Source: JAWVFM01 sp963841455
GTDB taxonomy: Bacteria > Actinomycetota > Thermoleophilia > Solirubrobacterales > 70-9
Assembly (NCBI GenBank): GCA_963841455.1
Contig: CAWJCU010000009.1
Location: 62,001 to 126,000, forward strand
DNA: 64,000 bases
Direction: 5' to 3'
The first letter of the stretch is position 1, and every line of letters begins with the position of its first letter. Under the pieces are notes generated by a model. The model was not told the origin of the DNA and did no database searches. It saw only the letters and a list, made by a program, of their open reading frames with translations. Below are positions 44,301 to 52,232 of the stretch, piece by piece. The position numbers were made by a program, and so were the translations under genes.

Positions 44301-44868
44301 CGGACGGCTTCAGGACGACTGCGTTGCCGGCCGCGAGCGCTGGGATGCAGTCGCCGAACGAGTTGTTGAACGGGTAGTTCCAAGGCCCGATGACGCCGAT
44401 CACCCCGAGCGGCGCGTACCGCACCTTGAGCTGGCGCCCGCGGACGAACGGCGACGCGCTCGCAACCTCCTCGTCGGCCAGGTAGACGGGGGCCATCTTG
44501 GGCCAGAACTCGAGCGCGGCGAGGCCATAGGACAGCTCCGCGAACTGCGTCTCATCGGCGGGCCGGCCGGTCTCCGCGCAGATCGTCTCGACCACCCGCT
44601 CACCGTTCGCGACGAGCCACCTGCGCGCGGAGAGAAGCACCTCCGCGCGGGCGTCGAACCCGGCCTCGGCCCAAGCAGGCTGGGCGGCGCGAGCTGCGGC
44701 CACGAGGGCGGCGACGTCATCGGCGCCGAGCTCCGGCACGGTCGCGATCGTCTCCCCGGTCGCCGGGTTGGCGACGGCGATGCGGCTCGGCGCGCCGTTC
44801 CCCGCGGCGCCGTTCCCGGCGGTGGCGGGAGCCTCGGTCGCGTCCTGCGATCCGACCGGCTCAGTCAT
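41330..44868 (-). CDS. Aldehyde dehydrogenase - GMC alcohol oxidase fusion (one frame break)
   Basis: About 1,179 residues. Residues 1-~500 are a complete aldehyde dehydrogenase: VIGVIGPWNYPFNNSFGD, FTGSVATGKKVM, SLELGGKDPMIVL (catalytic Glu) and YGMSNSGQVCISVERIYV (catalytic Cys), ending GGWKASGLGSRHGPDGIRKY. Residues ~505-670 resemble the gluconate-dehydrogenase-subunit-3-like N-terminal part of long-chain alcohol oxidases (RRTLLAFCDTIVPSL). Residues ~680-1179 are a GMC FAD domain: ICVVGSGAGGGVVAGTLAG, GGTLINWQNCLR, SAHQMGTCRMGSDP and DASAFPTASGTNPM. The junction lies in one uninterrupted frame; a single missing base near 44127 splits only the ALDH half. A TANNNT promoter precedes it. Inferred: alcohol to aldehyde to acid in one chain. 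Confidence 0.88.
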
Positions 44869-44875
44869 CGAAGCG

Positions 44876-44881
44876 AGTCTA
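44876..44881 (-). promoter_or_regulatory. TANNNT -10 box of the ALDH-GMC fusion gene
   Basis: TAGACT on the minus strand, 7 nt before the ATG at 44868. It overlaps the stop codon of the SRPBCC gene (GTATAGACT), so the fusion gene can be read alone or as part of the longer transcript. Confidence 0.5.
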
Positions 44882-45331
44882 TACGTCGCCGTTTGACTCG
44901 AGGAGCCGTTTGAGATTGCTCAGCGAGCGGCGCATCACGCGGGTTGCCGCGCCGGCGCCGAGGCCGCCGGCGGCAGCGCCGAGGACGCCGCCCGGCAGGT
45001 CGTAGTCGTTGAAGTAGCGAAAGCGCGTGCCGGCACCGTTCTCGGACAGCTCGTAGCGGACCCCGGCCTTCGCGCCCCCCGGCCCCTTCCCCTCCCAGAC
45101 TGCGAGGGAAGGTCGCTCGAGCTCGACGACCCGCCAGCGCACGTGAAACGACGCACCGCCGATCTTCAGCGTCTGGCGGAACGACGATCCGACGGCCAGC
45201 CGGTCGTCCGAGACGTCGGAGACGCCCCTACTCGCAGTCACCCACTCCTCCAGCCGGCCCGGGTCGAGCAGGAGGTCGAAGACCTCGTCGCGCGGAGCGT
45301 CGATCTCGGTGTCCGCCCGGATCTCGGTCAT
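44879..45331 (-). CDS. SRPBCC (START-like) protein
   Basis: 150 residues, full-length START-like hydrophobic-ligand fold: IRADTEIDAPRDEVFDLLLD, FHVRWRVVELERPSLAVWE, VRYELSENGAGTRFRYFNDY and a C-terminal helix SLSNLKRLLESNG. ATG overlaps the stop of the preceding gene (ATGA). May bind a lipid-like or aromatic substrate of the cluster; unproven. Confidence 0.85.
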   Translation of the reverse strand: MTEIRADTEIDAPRDEVFDLLLDPGRLEEWVTASRGVSDVSDDRLAVGSSFRQTLKIGGASFHVRWRVVELERPSLAVWEGKGPGGAKAGVRYELSENGAGTRFRYFNDYDLPGGVLGAAAGGLGAGAATRVMRRSLSNLKRLLESNGDV

Positions 45332-46239
45332 ACGGGCGCCTCCTCCCGCTCGCGCTCCTCGTCCTCGAGCGCCCGCTGCAGGGCGATCGGGACGGACTCG
45401 GGGACGATCCCGAAGGGCTCGGCACCGCTGGGGTCGGTCACGACCGTGTCCTCGACGAGGCTCAGCGTGAGCTCGGCGGCGACGCGGTCGTCGCCCCGCG
45501 TGATGATCGCGGCGCCCGCCGAGACGACCCCTGGCGTCGCGCCGTACAGCGGCAGCTTGCGCTTCTGGCGCCGGCCAAGCTCGCGCGCCATGAGGTCCAC
45601 GAGCTCGAGGTGGGTGTAGGCGCGCGGGCCGCCGATCTGCACCTCGCGTCCGCGCGACGCTGCCACCTCCGGAGCCATCTTCAGGTAGCGGACGACCTCG
45701 CGGACGCCGATCGGCTGGCTTCGGTGCTCGAGCCAGTCCTTCGCCGGGATGACGGGCAGACGCTCGGCGATCGCCTTCAGAAGCACGAACGATTCGCTTC
45801 CGGCGCCGATCACCATCGCCGCCCTGAAGTATGTGAGCGGGGGCCCCGTCTCGCGAAGCGCCTCGGCCGTCGCGCGGCGGCTGCGCAGGTGTGGCGAGGC
45901 GTTGGCGTCGTCGCCGAGCCCCCCGAGGTAGACGATGCGGCCAACCCCGGCCTCCCTCGCCGCGGAGCCGAACGCGCGCGCCGCCTCGAGCTCCGGCTCC
46001 GCGTACCCGCGCTCGGACATCATGTGGACGAGGTAATAGGCGACGTCGGCGCCGAGGAGACTCTCCCTCAATTCGGAGGGACGCGATAGGTCGACCATGG
46101 CGAGCTCAGCGCCGACCGCGCTCAGCTCGGCCGCACGCTCGGCGTCGCGGACGAGGCATCGAACCTCGTGGTCGCGAAGCAGGGCGGGAACGAGCCGGCG
46201 GCCGATGAACCCGGTCGCGCCGGCGACCAGCGCCCTCAG
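45328..46239 (-). CDS. NAD(P)H-binding SDR-like protein; probable CTG start
   Basis: 303 residues. The reading frame is open from a CTG that overlaps the preceding stop (CTGA): RALVAGATGFIGRRLVPALL (GxxGxxG), then YLVHMMSERGYAEPELEAA, RIVYLGGLGDDANASPHLRS and PLTYFRAAMVIGAGSESFVL. It lacks the YxxxK dyad, like NmrA/NDUFA9-type atypical SDRs. No ATG or GTG exists in frame upstream; a six-G run nearby could also hide an indel. An ATG at 46098 would lose the nucleotide-binding motif, so it is rejected. Confidence 0.75.
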   Translation of the reverse strand: MRALVAGATGFIGRRLVPALLRDHEVRCLVRDAERAAELSAVGAELAMVDLSRPSELRESLLGADVAYYLVHMMSERGYAEPELEAARAFGSAAREAGVGRIVYLGGLGDDANASPHLRSRRATAEALRETGPPLTYFRAAMVIGAGSESFVLLKAIAERLPVIPAKDWLEHRSQPIGVREVVRYLKMAPEVAASRGREVQIGGPRAYTHLELVDLMARELGRRQKRKLPLYGATPGVVSAGAAIITRGDDRVAAELTLSLVEDTVVTDPSGAEPFGIVPESVPIALQRALEDEEREREEAPV

Positions 46240-46928
46240 CGCTCCGCCCCCCGCGGCGCCCCGGGCACCAGCTCGTCCTGGGACCCGAGCGTGATCTCGC
46301 CCCTGAGAGCGCCCACGCGCGATGGCGGCAGGTCGAGCCGGACGAGCGAGCGGAGGAAGAGCCGGCAGACGAGCCCGTGGATGCGCAGCTGGGTGTTGGA
46401 GTAGAGCCAGGTGCCGAAGCGCGCGAACCGTCCGCGGCCGCGAATCCAGGGATAGAAGTTCCGCACCTCAACCCGCACGCGCACGAGCTCGAAGCCCGGC
46501 CCCGGATCGAGGTCGCCTCCCGCGGCGCGGCGGTCCACATCGATCCGCAGGAAGCCGCGATCGCGCCCCTCGCGGGCCACCAACAGGCCGCGCTCGATCC
46601 GCCAGGTCACCGAGCCCCGGTCACCGTCGCCCTCGTACTCGGGTCGGCGAAAGCGAAGGAGCGGCAGATGCCGCGAGAAGAGGACGACCGTCCTCGAGTC
46701 GGGGGCGTAGACAACGCGGATGATGCCGAGGGAGATCCTGCCAAGAAAGCGCCAGTAGCTGCGAGCGAGCCGCTCCAGGTACTCGGGTTTCCACAGGCGG
46801 TCGAGCGCCTCCCGGGGCACGGCCGCATCTGCCTCCTGGACCGACGAGACGGAGCCGGTCTCCGAGACCTCGTCGCGCTCGGGCTCGCGAAGAATTCGCA
46901 CGCCAGGTTCTTCCATCACGCCCATCAT
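46236..46928 (-). CDS. Hypothetical protein, first gene of the cluster
   Basis: 230 residues from ATG-ATG (MMGVMEEPGVRI). Features are an acidic N-terminus, EYLERLARSYWRFLGRISLG, LLRFRRPEYEGDGDRGSVTW, RNFYPWIRGRGRFARFGTWL and TQLRIHGLVCRLFLRSLVRL. The middle is basic and aromatic with beta-strand character. No family is recognised; RIERGLLVAREGRDRGFLRI suggests a lipid- or RNA-facing surface only loosely. Overlaps the NAD(P)-binding gene by CTGA and diverges from the phosphoesterase 53 bp away. Confidence 0.6.
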   Translation of the reverse strand: MMGVMEEPGVRILREPERDEVSETGSVSSVQEADAAVPREALDRLWKPEYLERLARSYWRFLGRISLGIIRVVYAPDSRTVVLFSRHLPLLRFRRPEYEGDGDRGSVTWRIERGLLVAREGRDRGFLRIDVDRRAAGGDLDPGPGFELVRVRVEVRNFYPWIRGRGRFARFGTWLYSNTQLRIHGLVCRLFLRSLVRLDLPPSRVGALRGEITLGSQDELVPGAPRGAER

Positions 46929-46980
46929 CGCGCGCGCGACCCCGATCCGGCGCAGCACCGCGGCAAACGAGGCTGGCACG

Positions 46981-48117
46981 ATGCGCCGGATGCGAACCGT
47001 CGTCCTCTCGGACATGCACCTCGGGACCGCGAACGACGCCGACCTTCTGCGCCGCCCCTCGTTCCTCGCCCTGCTCACGGGGTTCGTCGAGGGCGCCGAT
47101 CGAGTGGTCCTCCTCGGCGACGTCCTGGAACTGCGCGACCGGCCGATCAACCGGGTCGTCGAGCTCGCCCGGCCAGTGTTCGAGGCACTCGGCAAGGCGC
47201 TGGGCGAGGGCGGTGAGATCGTCGTCGTCGCCGGCAACCACGACCACCACATCGCCGAGGCGTGGCTCGAGCGGCGCGCTCTGACGTCGTCCGAGCCGCT
47301 CGGCCTCGAGCACTTTGCCGAGCCGGAGGGCGCGCTCGCCGCGCTCGCCGCGCGAGCGCGCCCGGCCGCCGTGCGGTTCGCCTATCCGGGTCTCTGGCTC
47401 GGCGAGGGCGTCTACGCGATGCACGGGCACTTCCTCGACCGCCACCTGACCATCCCGACCTTCGAGCGGCTGGGAGTGGCCATGGTGGAGCGCATCCTCG
47501 GCGCGCCGCCGGCGGGAGACCCGCTGGCCCCGCCTGACGGCGAGGAGCCGATCACGCCGGACGAGTACGAGAGCGCGCAGGCCCCGGTCTACTCGCTGCT
47601 CTACGCACTCGCGCAAGCGTCGGCTCCGTCGCGCGTAGCCGGCGCCGGCCCGAGCGCCCGCGTCTGGCAGGCGCTCGGCGGTGGCGAGGGGCGCGGGTCG
47701 AAGGTGCGCGGATGGCTTCTCGGCACGGTCGCCGTGCCAGGTGCGGTGGGCGTCGCCAATCGCCTCGGCCTCGGCCCGGTCCGCTCCGACCTCTCCCCCG
47801 GCGCGATCACGAGCGCCGGCGTGATAGCGATGGGCGAGGTCGTCGAGCGCCTCGAGATCGGCGCCGACGCCGAATGGGTTCTGTTCGGCCACACCCACCG
47901 GCGGGGACCCCGCGAGGGCGAGGCCCCATGGCAGGCCGGCGCGTCGACGCGCCTTCTCAACACCGGGAGCTGGGTCCATTCCCCTGGCGTCCTCGGCGCG
48001 ACGGCGGCCGAGAGCGGCTGGTGGCCGGGGACGGTCGCAGAGCTCGACGGGGCCGGGCCACGGCTCGTGCACCTCCTCGAGGGTCTTTCGCGCGAGGACC
48101 TGAAGCGGCTTGACTGA
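46981..48117 (+). CDS. Calcineurin-like metallophosphoesterase
   Basis: 378 residues. Motifs in order: LSDMHLG (Asp, His), LLGDVLE (Asp, Glu), VAGNHDHH (Asn, His-Asp), MHGHFLD, and LFGHTHRRGP with final LLNTGSWVHSP. Binuclear metal centre of the calcineurin superfamily, here UDP-2,3-diacylglucosamine hydrolase/YfcE-like but with a ~100-residue insertion around 160-260. Cytosolic. Substrate unknown. GTG/ATG: MRRMRT from the ATG at 46981. Confidence 0.88.
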   Translation: MRRMRTVVLSDMHLGTANDADLLRRPSFLALLTGFVEGADRVVLLGDVLELRDRPINRVVELARPVFEALGKALGEGGEIVVVAGNHDHHIAEAWLERRALTSSEPLGLEHFAEPEGALAALAARARPAAVRFAYPGLWLGEGVYAMHGHFLDRHLTIPTFERLGVAMVERILGAPPAGDPLAPPDGEEPITPDEYESAQAPVYSLLYALAQASAPSRVAGAGPSARVWQALGGGEGRGSKVRGWLLGTVAVPGAVGVANRLGLGPVRSDLSPGAITSAGVIAMGEVVERLEIGADAEWVLFGHTHRRGPREGEAPWQAGASTRLLNTGSWVHSPGVLGATAAESGWWPGTVAELDGAGPRLVHLLEGLSREDLKRLD

Positions 48118-48135
48118 ATGTTGAGCCCCGCTCGC

Positions 48136-48141
48136 TAGCGT
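48136..48141 (+). promoter_or_regulatory. TANNNT -10 box of the ABC exporter
   Basis: TAGCGT, 8 nt before the ATG at 48150; no Shine-Dalgarno. Confidence 0.5.
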
Positions 48142-48149
48142 TGGCCACG

Positions 48150-49070
48150 ATGGCTGGGGTAGCGATCGAGGTCTCCCGACTGCGCAAGAGCTACGGGGAC
48201 AACGAGGCGGTCCGCGGGATCAGCTTCCAGGTCGAGGCCGGCGAGGTCTTCGGCTTCCTGGGCCCCAACGGGGCCGGCAAGACGACGACGATCGAGATCC
48301 TCGAGGGGTACCGCAAGCGGACGGGAGGCGAAGTGTCCGTTCTCGGATCCGACCCGGGCAGGCCCACGCGCTCGTGGCGCGAGCGCATCGGCCTCGTTCT
48401 TCAGGAGTGCGAGCTCGACCCGACGCTCACCGTCGGTGAGATCGTGACCCTGTTCGCGAGCTTCTATCCCCGCCCGCGCCCCGTCGACGAGACCATCGAG
48501 CTCGTCGGGCTCGCCGCCAAGTCGGCGGCGCGCAGCGGGACCCTCTCTGGCGGGCAGCGACGGCGCCTCGACGTCGCCGTCGGGATCATCGGCGACCCCG
48601 AGCTGATCTTCCTCGACGAGCCCACCACCGGGTTCGATCCCTCAGCCCGCCGCGATGCATGGAACATGATCGAGGGACTGCGGCAGCTCGGGAAGACGAT
48701 CTTCCTGACCACTCACTACATGGACGAGGCCGAGCACCTGGCCGACCGGGTCGCGATCCTGCGCAGCGGAGAGATCGTCGCCCAGGGGACGACGTCGGAG
48801 CTCGGCGCGGGGACGGCGGCGAAGACCGTGATCCGCTTTCGCGTCCCCGACGGAACCGGGGCGTCCGACCTCGAGGGGCTCCTTGGCGCCCCCGTTTCGC
48901 TGTCGGGCGACGTGGCGACGGCCGAGGTCGACCAGCCGCAGGCGCCGCTTCACCGACTCACTGGCTGGGCCGAGGAGCGCGGGATCGTGCTCGAGGGGCT
49001 CGAGGCGACCCGTCCTCGTCTCGAGGACATCTTCCTGGAGCTGACCGGGGACGGTGCGAGCCATGGATGA
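48150..49070 (+). CDS. ABC-2 exporter ATPase (DrrA/NodI-like)
   Basis: 306 residues. GFLGPNGAGKTTTIEILEGY (Walker A), LVLQECELDPTLTV (Q-loop), TLSGGQRRRLDVAVG (signature), LIFLDEPTTGFDP (Walker B) and TTHYMDEAEHLADRVAIL (H-loop). A C-terminal ~90 residues (VIRFRVPDG... LEDIFLELTG) is the DrrA-type extension. Drug or lipid export by analogy. Coupled to the permease: its TGA lies within the permease start (ATGGATGA). Confidence 0.92.
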   Translation: MAGVAIEVSRLRKSYGDNEAVRGISFQVEAGEVFGFLGPNGAGKTTTIEILEGYRKRTGGEVSVLGSDPGRPTRSWRERIGLVLQECELDPTLTVGEIVTLFASFYPRPRPVDETIELVGLAAKSAARSGTLSGGQRRRLDVAVGIIGDPELIFLDEPTTGFDPSARRDAWNMIEGLRQLGKTIFLTTHYMDEAEHLADRVAILRSGEIVAQGTTSELGAGTAAKTVIRFRVPDGTGASDLEGLLGAPVSLSGDVATAEVDQPQAPLHRLTGWAEERGIVLEGLEATRPRLEDIFLELTGDGASHG

Positions 49071-49851
49071 CCTGGGCCTCGTGGCGCTCCAGGCGCGCTA
49101 TTCGCTCGTGGCGCTCTTTCGGACGCCGCGGGCCGTGATCTTCGGCGTCGTGTTCCCCCCGCTCCTCGTGGTGATCTTCAACTCGATCTTCGCCAAGTCG
49201 AGCGGCCCCGACGTCGTCCACTTCGACGGCACGACGCTCTCGAACGAGTCCTACTTCACGGCCGGGATCATGGCCTACGCGATCACGCTCTCCTCGTATG
49301 CCACGCTCGCGATCACGCTCACGGCGCAGCGCGAGAGCGGACAGCTGAAGCGCTACCGCGGAACGCCGGTGCCGGCGTGGACGTTCATCGCCGCCCTCGT
49401 CGCCCGGTCGATCGCGCTGACCTGCCTGACCGTGGCAGCGACCTTCGCGGCCGGGGCCGCCTACGGGGCGAGCATCTCGGGCGAGGGAGTCATCGGCCTA
49501 GTCGTCTACGCCGTACTGGGGACCGCGACGATGTGCGCGCTGGGAATCGCGCTCACCGCGGTCACGCCGAATGCGGAGGCGGCGAGCGCGATCGCGCCGT
49601 TCAGCGCCGTAATTCTGTCCTTCGTGTCGGGGGTCTTCGTCCCGATCGACCAGATCAGCTCAACGCTCGCCGACGTGGGCCGCATCTTCCCCCTGGCTCA
49701 TCTCGCCGAGGGTCTCCAGCGGTCATACGCAGGCACCGGGGGCACCGGACTCGACCTCGGCAACGTCGCGGCACTCGCCGGCTGGGCGGCGATCGCCGTG
49801 GTCGTCGCGACCCGCCGCTTCCGCTGGGAGCCGCAGGCGGCACGCGGCTAG
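49063..49851 (+). CDS. ABC-2 exporter permease (DrrB-like)
   Basis: 262 residues with six hydrophobic helices. ARYSLVALFRTPRAVIFGVV is the family N-terminal amphipathic region, QRESGQLKRYRGTPVPAWTF the cytoplasmic coupling loop, and SFVSGVFVPIDQISSTLADV the conserved periplasmic segment. The stop codon TAG lies within the -10 box of the next gene. Partners with the DrrA-like ATPase upstream. Confidence 0.9.
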   Translation: MDDLGLVALQARYSLVALFRTPRAVIFGVVFPPLLVVIFNSIFAKSSGPDVVHFDGTTLSNESYFTAGIMAYAITLSSYATLAITLTAQRESGQLKRYRGTPVPAWTFIAALVARSIALTCLTVAATFAAGAAYGASISGEGVIGLVVYAVLGTATMCALGIALTAVTPNAEAASAIAPFSAVILSFVSGVFVPIDQISSTLADVGRIFPLAHLAEGLQRSYAGTGGTGLDLGNVAALAGWAAIAVVVATRRFRWEPQAARG

Positions 49852-49854
49852 GCT
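49849..49854 (+). promoter_or_regulatory. TANNNT -10 box of the secreted hydrolase gene
   Basis: TAGGCT, 8 nt before ATG 49863; shares the stop codon TAG of the permease. Confidence 0.5.
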
Positions 49855-49862
49855 TACACCCG

Positions 49863-51239
49863 ATGCGAGCACGGATGCTCACCGCGGGACTCGCGGCCGC
49901 GTGCCTTCTGGCCGCGGCGACCTCGGCGTCCGCCGCCGTTCGCCACGCCACGATCGACGGCGCCAACGGGCCGGGGCCCGCGAAGTACAACAAGGTCTTC
50001 GTGAGCGAGTTCGGGCCCGCCTCGGCGAAGCACGTGCTCGTGCTCATGCCCGGCTTCGAGGGTGGCGCCGGCGACTTCACGCTCGACGCCAAGTATCTCG
50101 TCAAGAACATCCCGAACCTCCAGGTCTGGGCGATCGACCGTCGCAGCCAGGCGCTCGAGTCGAACGGCGTCTTCAAGCAGGCGCTGGCCGGCAAGGTGAC
50201 GCTGCAGCAGATGTTCGACTACTACCTGGGCTGGCTCTCCAACGGGGGAACGCCCGCCAATCACTTCAACTTCCTCGACGGCACCAAGTACGCGTTTGCC
50301 AAGCAGTGGGGCCTGCCGCTTGCGCTCCGCGACGAGCGCCAAGTGGTGCTCGCAGCGCGAGACGGCGGGCGCCGGCAGGTGATTCTCGGCGGCCATTCCC
50401 TCGGCGCCTCGATGACCGTCGCGTACGCGAGCTGGGACTTCAACGGCCACCCCGGCTACAAGGACGTCGACGGCCTCGTACTAATCGACGGCGGCCTGCT
50501 CGGCAGCTTTCAGAGCTACAACCTCGCGCAGGCGAAGGCGGCCGTCGCGAAGCTCGACGACCCCGCAACGAGCCCGTTCTCCGACCTCCTTGGGCTCGGC
50601 TTCCCCGAGGCGGCGGGGCTGTTCGCCGACGTCGGCGGGATCTACGCGCGCCTTGCCCCGACGGCGAGCGCGACGACGCTCCAGAGCTACCCGCTGCTGC
50701 CCGCGGACTTCAACCCGCCCTTCCCGGTCACCGACAGGGCGCTCTTCGGCTACGCGTTCGACCGCGACACCTCCCCGGCCTCCCTGTCGCTTCTGCACGT
50801 GAACGCCGGAGCCCTCGCCTCGTCCGGCGACCCGCGGGACTGGGTGGACGGCGGCGTGACGCCGATCGCGAACCTCGCGAAGACATTCGGTCAGCAGCCC
50901 AGCGACGCGGTCGAGTGGTACTTCCCCGACCGGCTGCGGATCGACACCAACGGCGCCGCGGCGCTGAAGCAGAACGCCGCCGCCAAGTTCCTCGGCCTTC
51001 ACATCGACGGGCCGCGGAAGGTGAACGTCCCGCTCTACGCGATCCAGACCGACCTCACGCACGGGGGCGTCCTGCGCGGGGCGCGGCGGTTCATCAGCGA
51101 GGCGCGCACGACGCGGGCGGAGTCGACGCTCGTCAATGCTGACCCGCAGATGAGCCACCTCGACCCGCTCACGGCGGCGTCCGGCAAGAACACGTTCCTG
51201 AAGACCGTCGTTCCCTACCTCAAGAGCACCTTCCGCTAG
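49863..51239 (+). CDS. Secreted alpha/beta hydrolase
   Basis: 458 residues. Signal peptide AGLAAACLLAAATSASAAV. Core: HVLVLMPGFEGGAGDF, QVILGGHSLGASMTVAYASW (nucleophile Ser in GHSLG), GLVLIDGGLLGS and a C-terminal MSHLDPLTAASGKN with the likely His. The ~200-residue insertion between the nucleophile and His may form a lid. Full length and unbroken. Likely esterase or lipase acting outside the cell. Convergent with the AbiEi-DUF559 gene across palindrome copy 4. Confidence 0.82.
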   Translation: MRARMLTAGLAAACLLAAATSASAAVRHATIDGANGPGPAKYNKVFVSEFGPASAKHVLVLMPGFEGGAGDFTLDAKYLVKNIPNLQVWAIDRRSQALESNGVFKQALAGKVTLQQMFDYYLGWLSNGGTPANHFNFLDGTKYAFAKQWGLPLALRDERQVVLAARDGGRRQVILGGHSLGASMTVAYASWDFNGHPGYKDVDGLVLIDGGLLGSFQSYNLAQAKAAVAKLDDPATSPFSDLLGLGFPEAAGLFADVGGIYARLAPTASATTLQSYPLLPADFNPPFPVTDRALFGYAFDRDTSPASLSLLHVNAGALASSGDPRDWVDGGVTPIANLAKTFGQQPSDAVEWYFPDRLRIDTNGAAALKQNAAAKFLGLHIDGPRKVNVPLYAIQTDLTHGGVLRGARRFISEARTTRAESTLVNADPQMSHLDPLTAASGKNTFLKTVVPYLKSTFR

Positions 51240-51264
51240 CCGACGCCGGCGCCGCGCCCCCCGC

Positions 51265-51307
51265 GAACGTCCCTCACTGGGGATATGCACGGCGCTCAGG
51301 GACGTTC
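51265..51307. repeat. Dispersed palindrome copy 4 (10-bp perfect arms)
   Basis: GAACGTCCCT at 51265-51274 and AGGGACGTTC at 51298-51307, 23-nt loop. In the gap between two convergent genes; the right arm overlaps the stop of the AbiEi-DUF559 gene (frameshift-corrected), so a transcription-ending role is plausible. Confidence 0.8.
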
Positions 51308-52173
51308 ACCGAGGGCACTGGCCAGCAGCATGTGCGGACGGCCGTAGACGTCGTCCGAGGAAACACGCGATACGGTCCATCCAGGCCGCCTTCCAAGCCG
51401 CCTCCTTTCCTACGTCCTCCCCGACGCCGAGGTGGAACGGCCCGCCGTCGATCTCGACGATGAGCCGGACCCGCCGGCCAGCTCAGGTCAGCCTCCTCCT
51501 CGTTGATCCGCGCGTTCAGCCGTCGGAGCGGACCGCTCGCCTCGGCGAGCAGCTCCACGGCTCGGATCTCGGCACCGCTGCGGGCGCGCTCAAGCGGCAG
51601 GCCTCGACAGCGGGCGACCGTGGCTGCGAGGCGGCCCGACCCCCGTCGACCCCGGTAGCCGAGAGCATCGCCGAGGCCGTCGAGGTCGATGAGTTTGACC
51701 CGCACCGCCTCACGCACGGCGCGCGCGAGAGCACGGTCGCTCACCTTGGCGCTCGGGTCAAGCAATGTCCGGGCGACGGAGGTGATCGGAATGCCGTTCA
51801 GCTCAGTGCAGTCCCCTTCGAGCGTCGAGCTGCGATAGACGCGGAGCCCGCCGTGGCGGCGCGGGCCACCGCTGCCCGGACGCGTAACCGTCTCGGCGGG
51901 ACGCGGCAGCGACAGGAAACCCAACGCCGCCGCCGCGCTCACGTGGCTGAGCTTCGTCTCCGGCGCCGTCAGGGTGGCCCCCATCCAAAGGCCCCAGTCG
52001 TCGTGCTCGAGAACGGGCGCCACGGCGAACACCGCCTGCTCAACCGCCACCAGCCGTCCCGCGTCGATCCGATGGCGAATGGCTTCCTCGCCCAGCCCCA
52101 GCGCCGCCAGTTGTGACCGAGAGATGCGATTGAACTCGCGGCCAGCCAACTCGGCCACACGAGCGTCCTTCAT
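51306..52173 (-). CDS. AbiEi-like HTH plus DUF559 (Vsr-like) nuclease domain (one frame break)
   Basis: About 290 residues. N-terminal AbiEi-like winged helix: GREFNRISRSQLAALGLGEE, AIRHRIDAGRLVAVEQAVF, then VSAAAALGFLSLPRP and IPITSVARTLLD as in AbiEi antitoxin domains. After a break near 51485, RRVRLIVEIDGGPFHLGVGE gives the VEIDGxxFH signature of DUF559/Vsr-like nucleases, ending WMDRIACFLGRRL. Family members pair a DNA-binding domain with a PD-(D/E)xK-like fold; true toxin-antitoxin status is unproven. Its start codons and stop lie inside dispersed palindromes (copies 5 and 4). Confidence 0.7.
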
Positions 52174-52205
52174 CCCCCCGTATAACCCCGGCTCCGGGAC
52201 GTTCG
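52160..52205. repeat. Degenerate palindrome copy 5 at the AbiEi-DUF559 start
   Basis: CGAGCGTCC at 52160-52168 pairs with GGACGTTCG at 52197-52205 with one G-T wobble; loop 28 nt. The left arm lies in the first codons of the minus-strand gene, the right arm in its upstream region. Confidence 0.55.
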
Positions 52206-52232
52206 CCCCGTTGGGTTTGCAGCCGCTGTGCG

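Noticed and set aside
46621..48072. 483-codon minus frame opposite the metallophosphoesterase
   Set aside because: The plus strand shows ordered calcineurin motifs; the minus frame has no domain.
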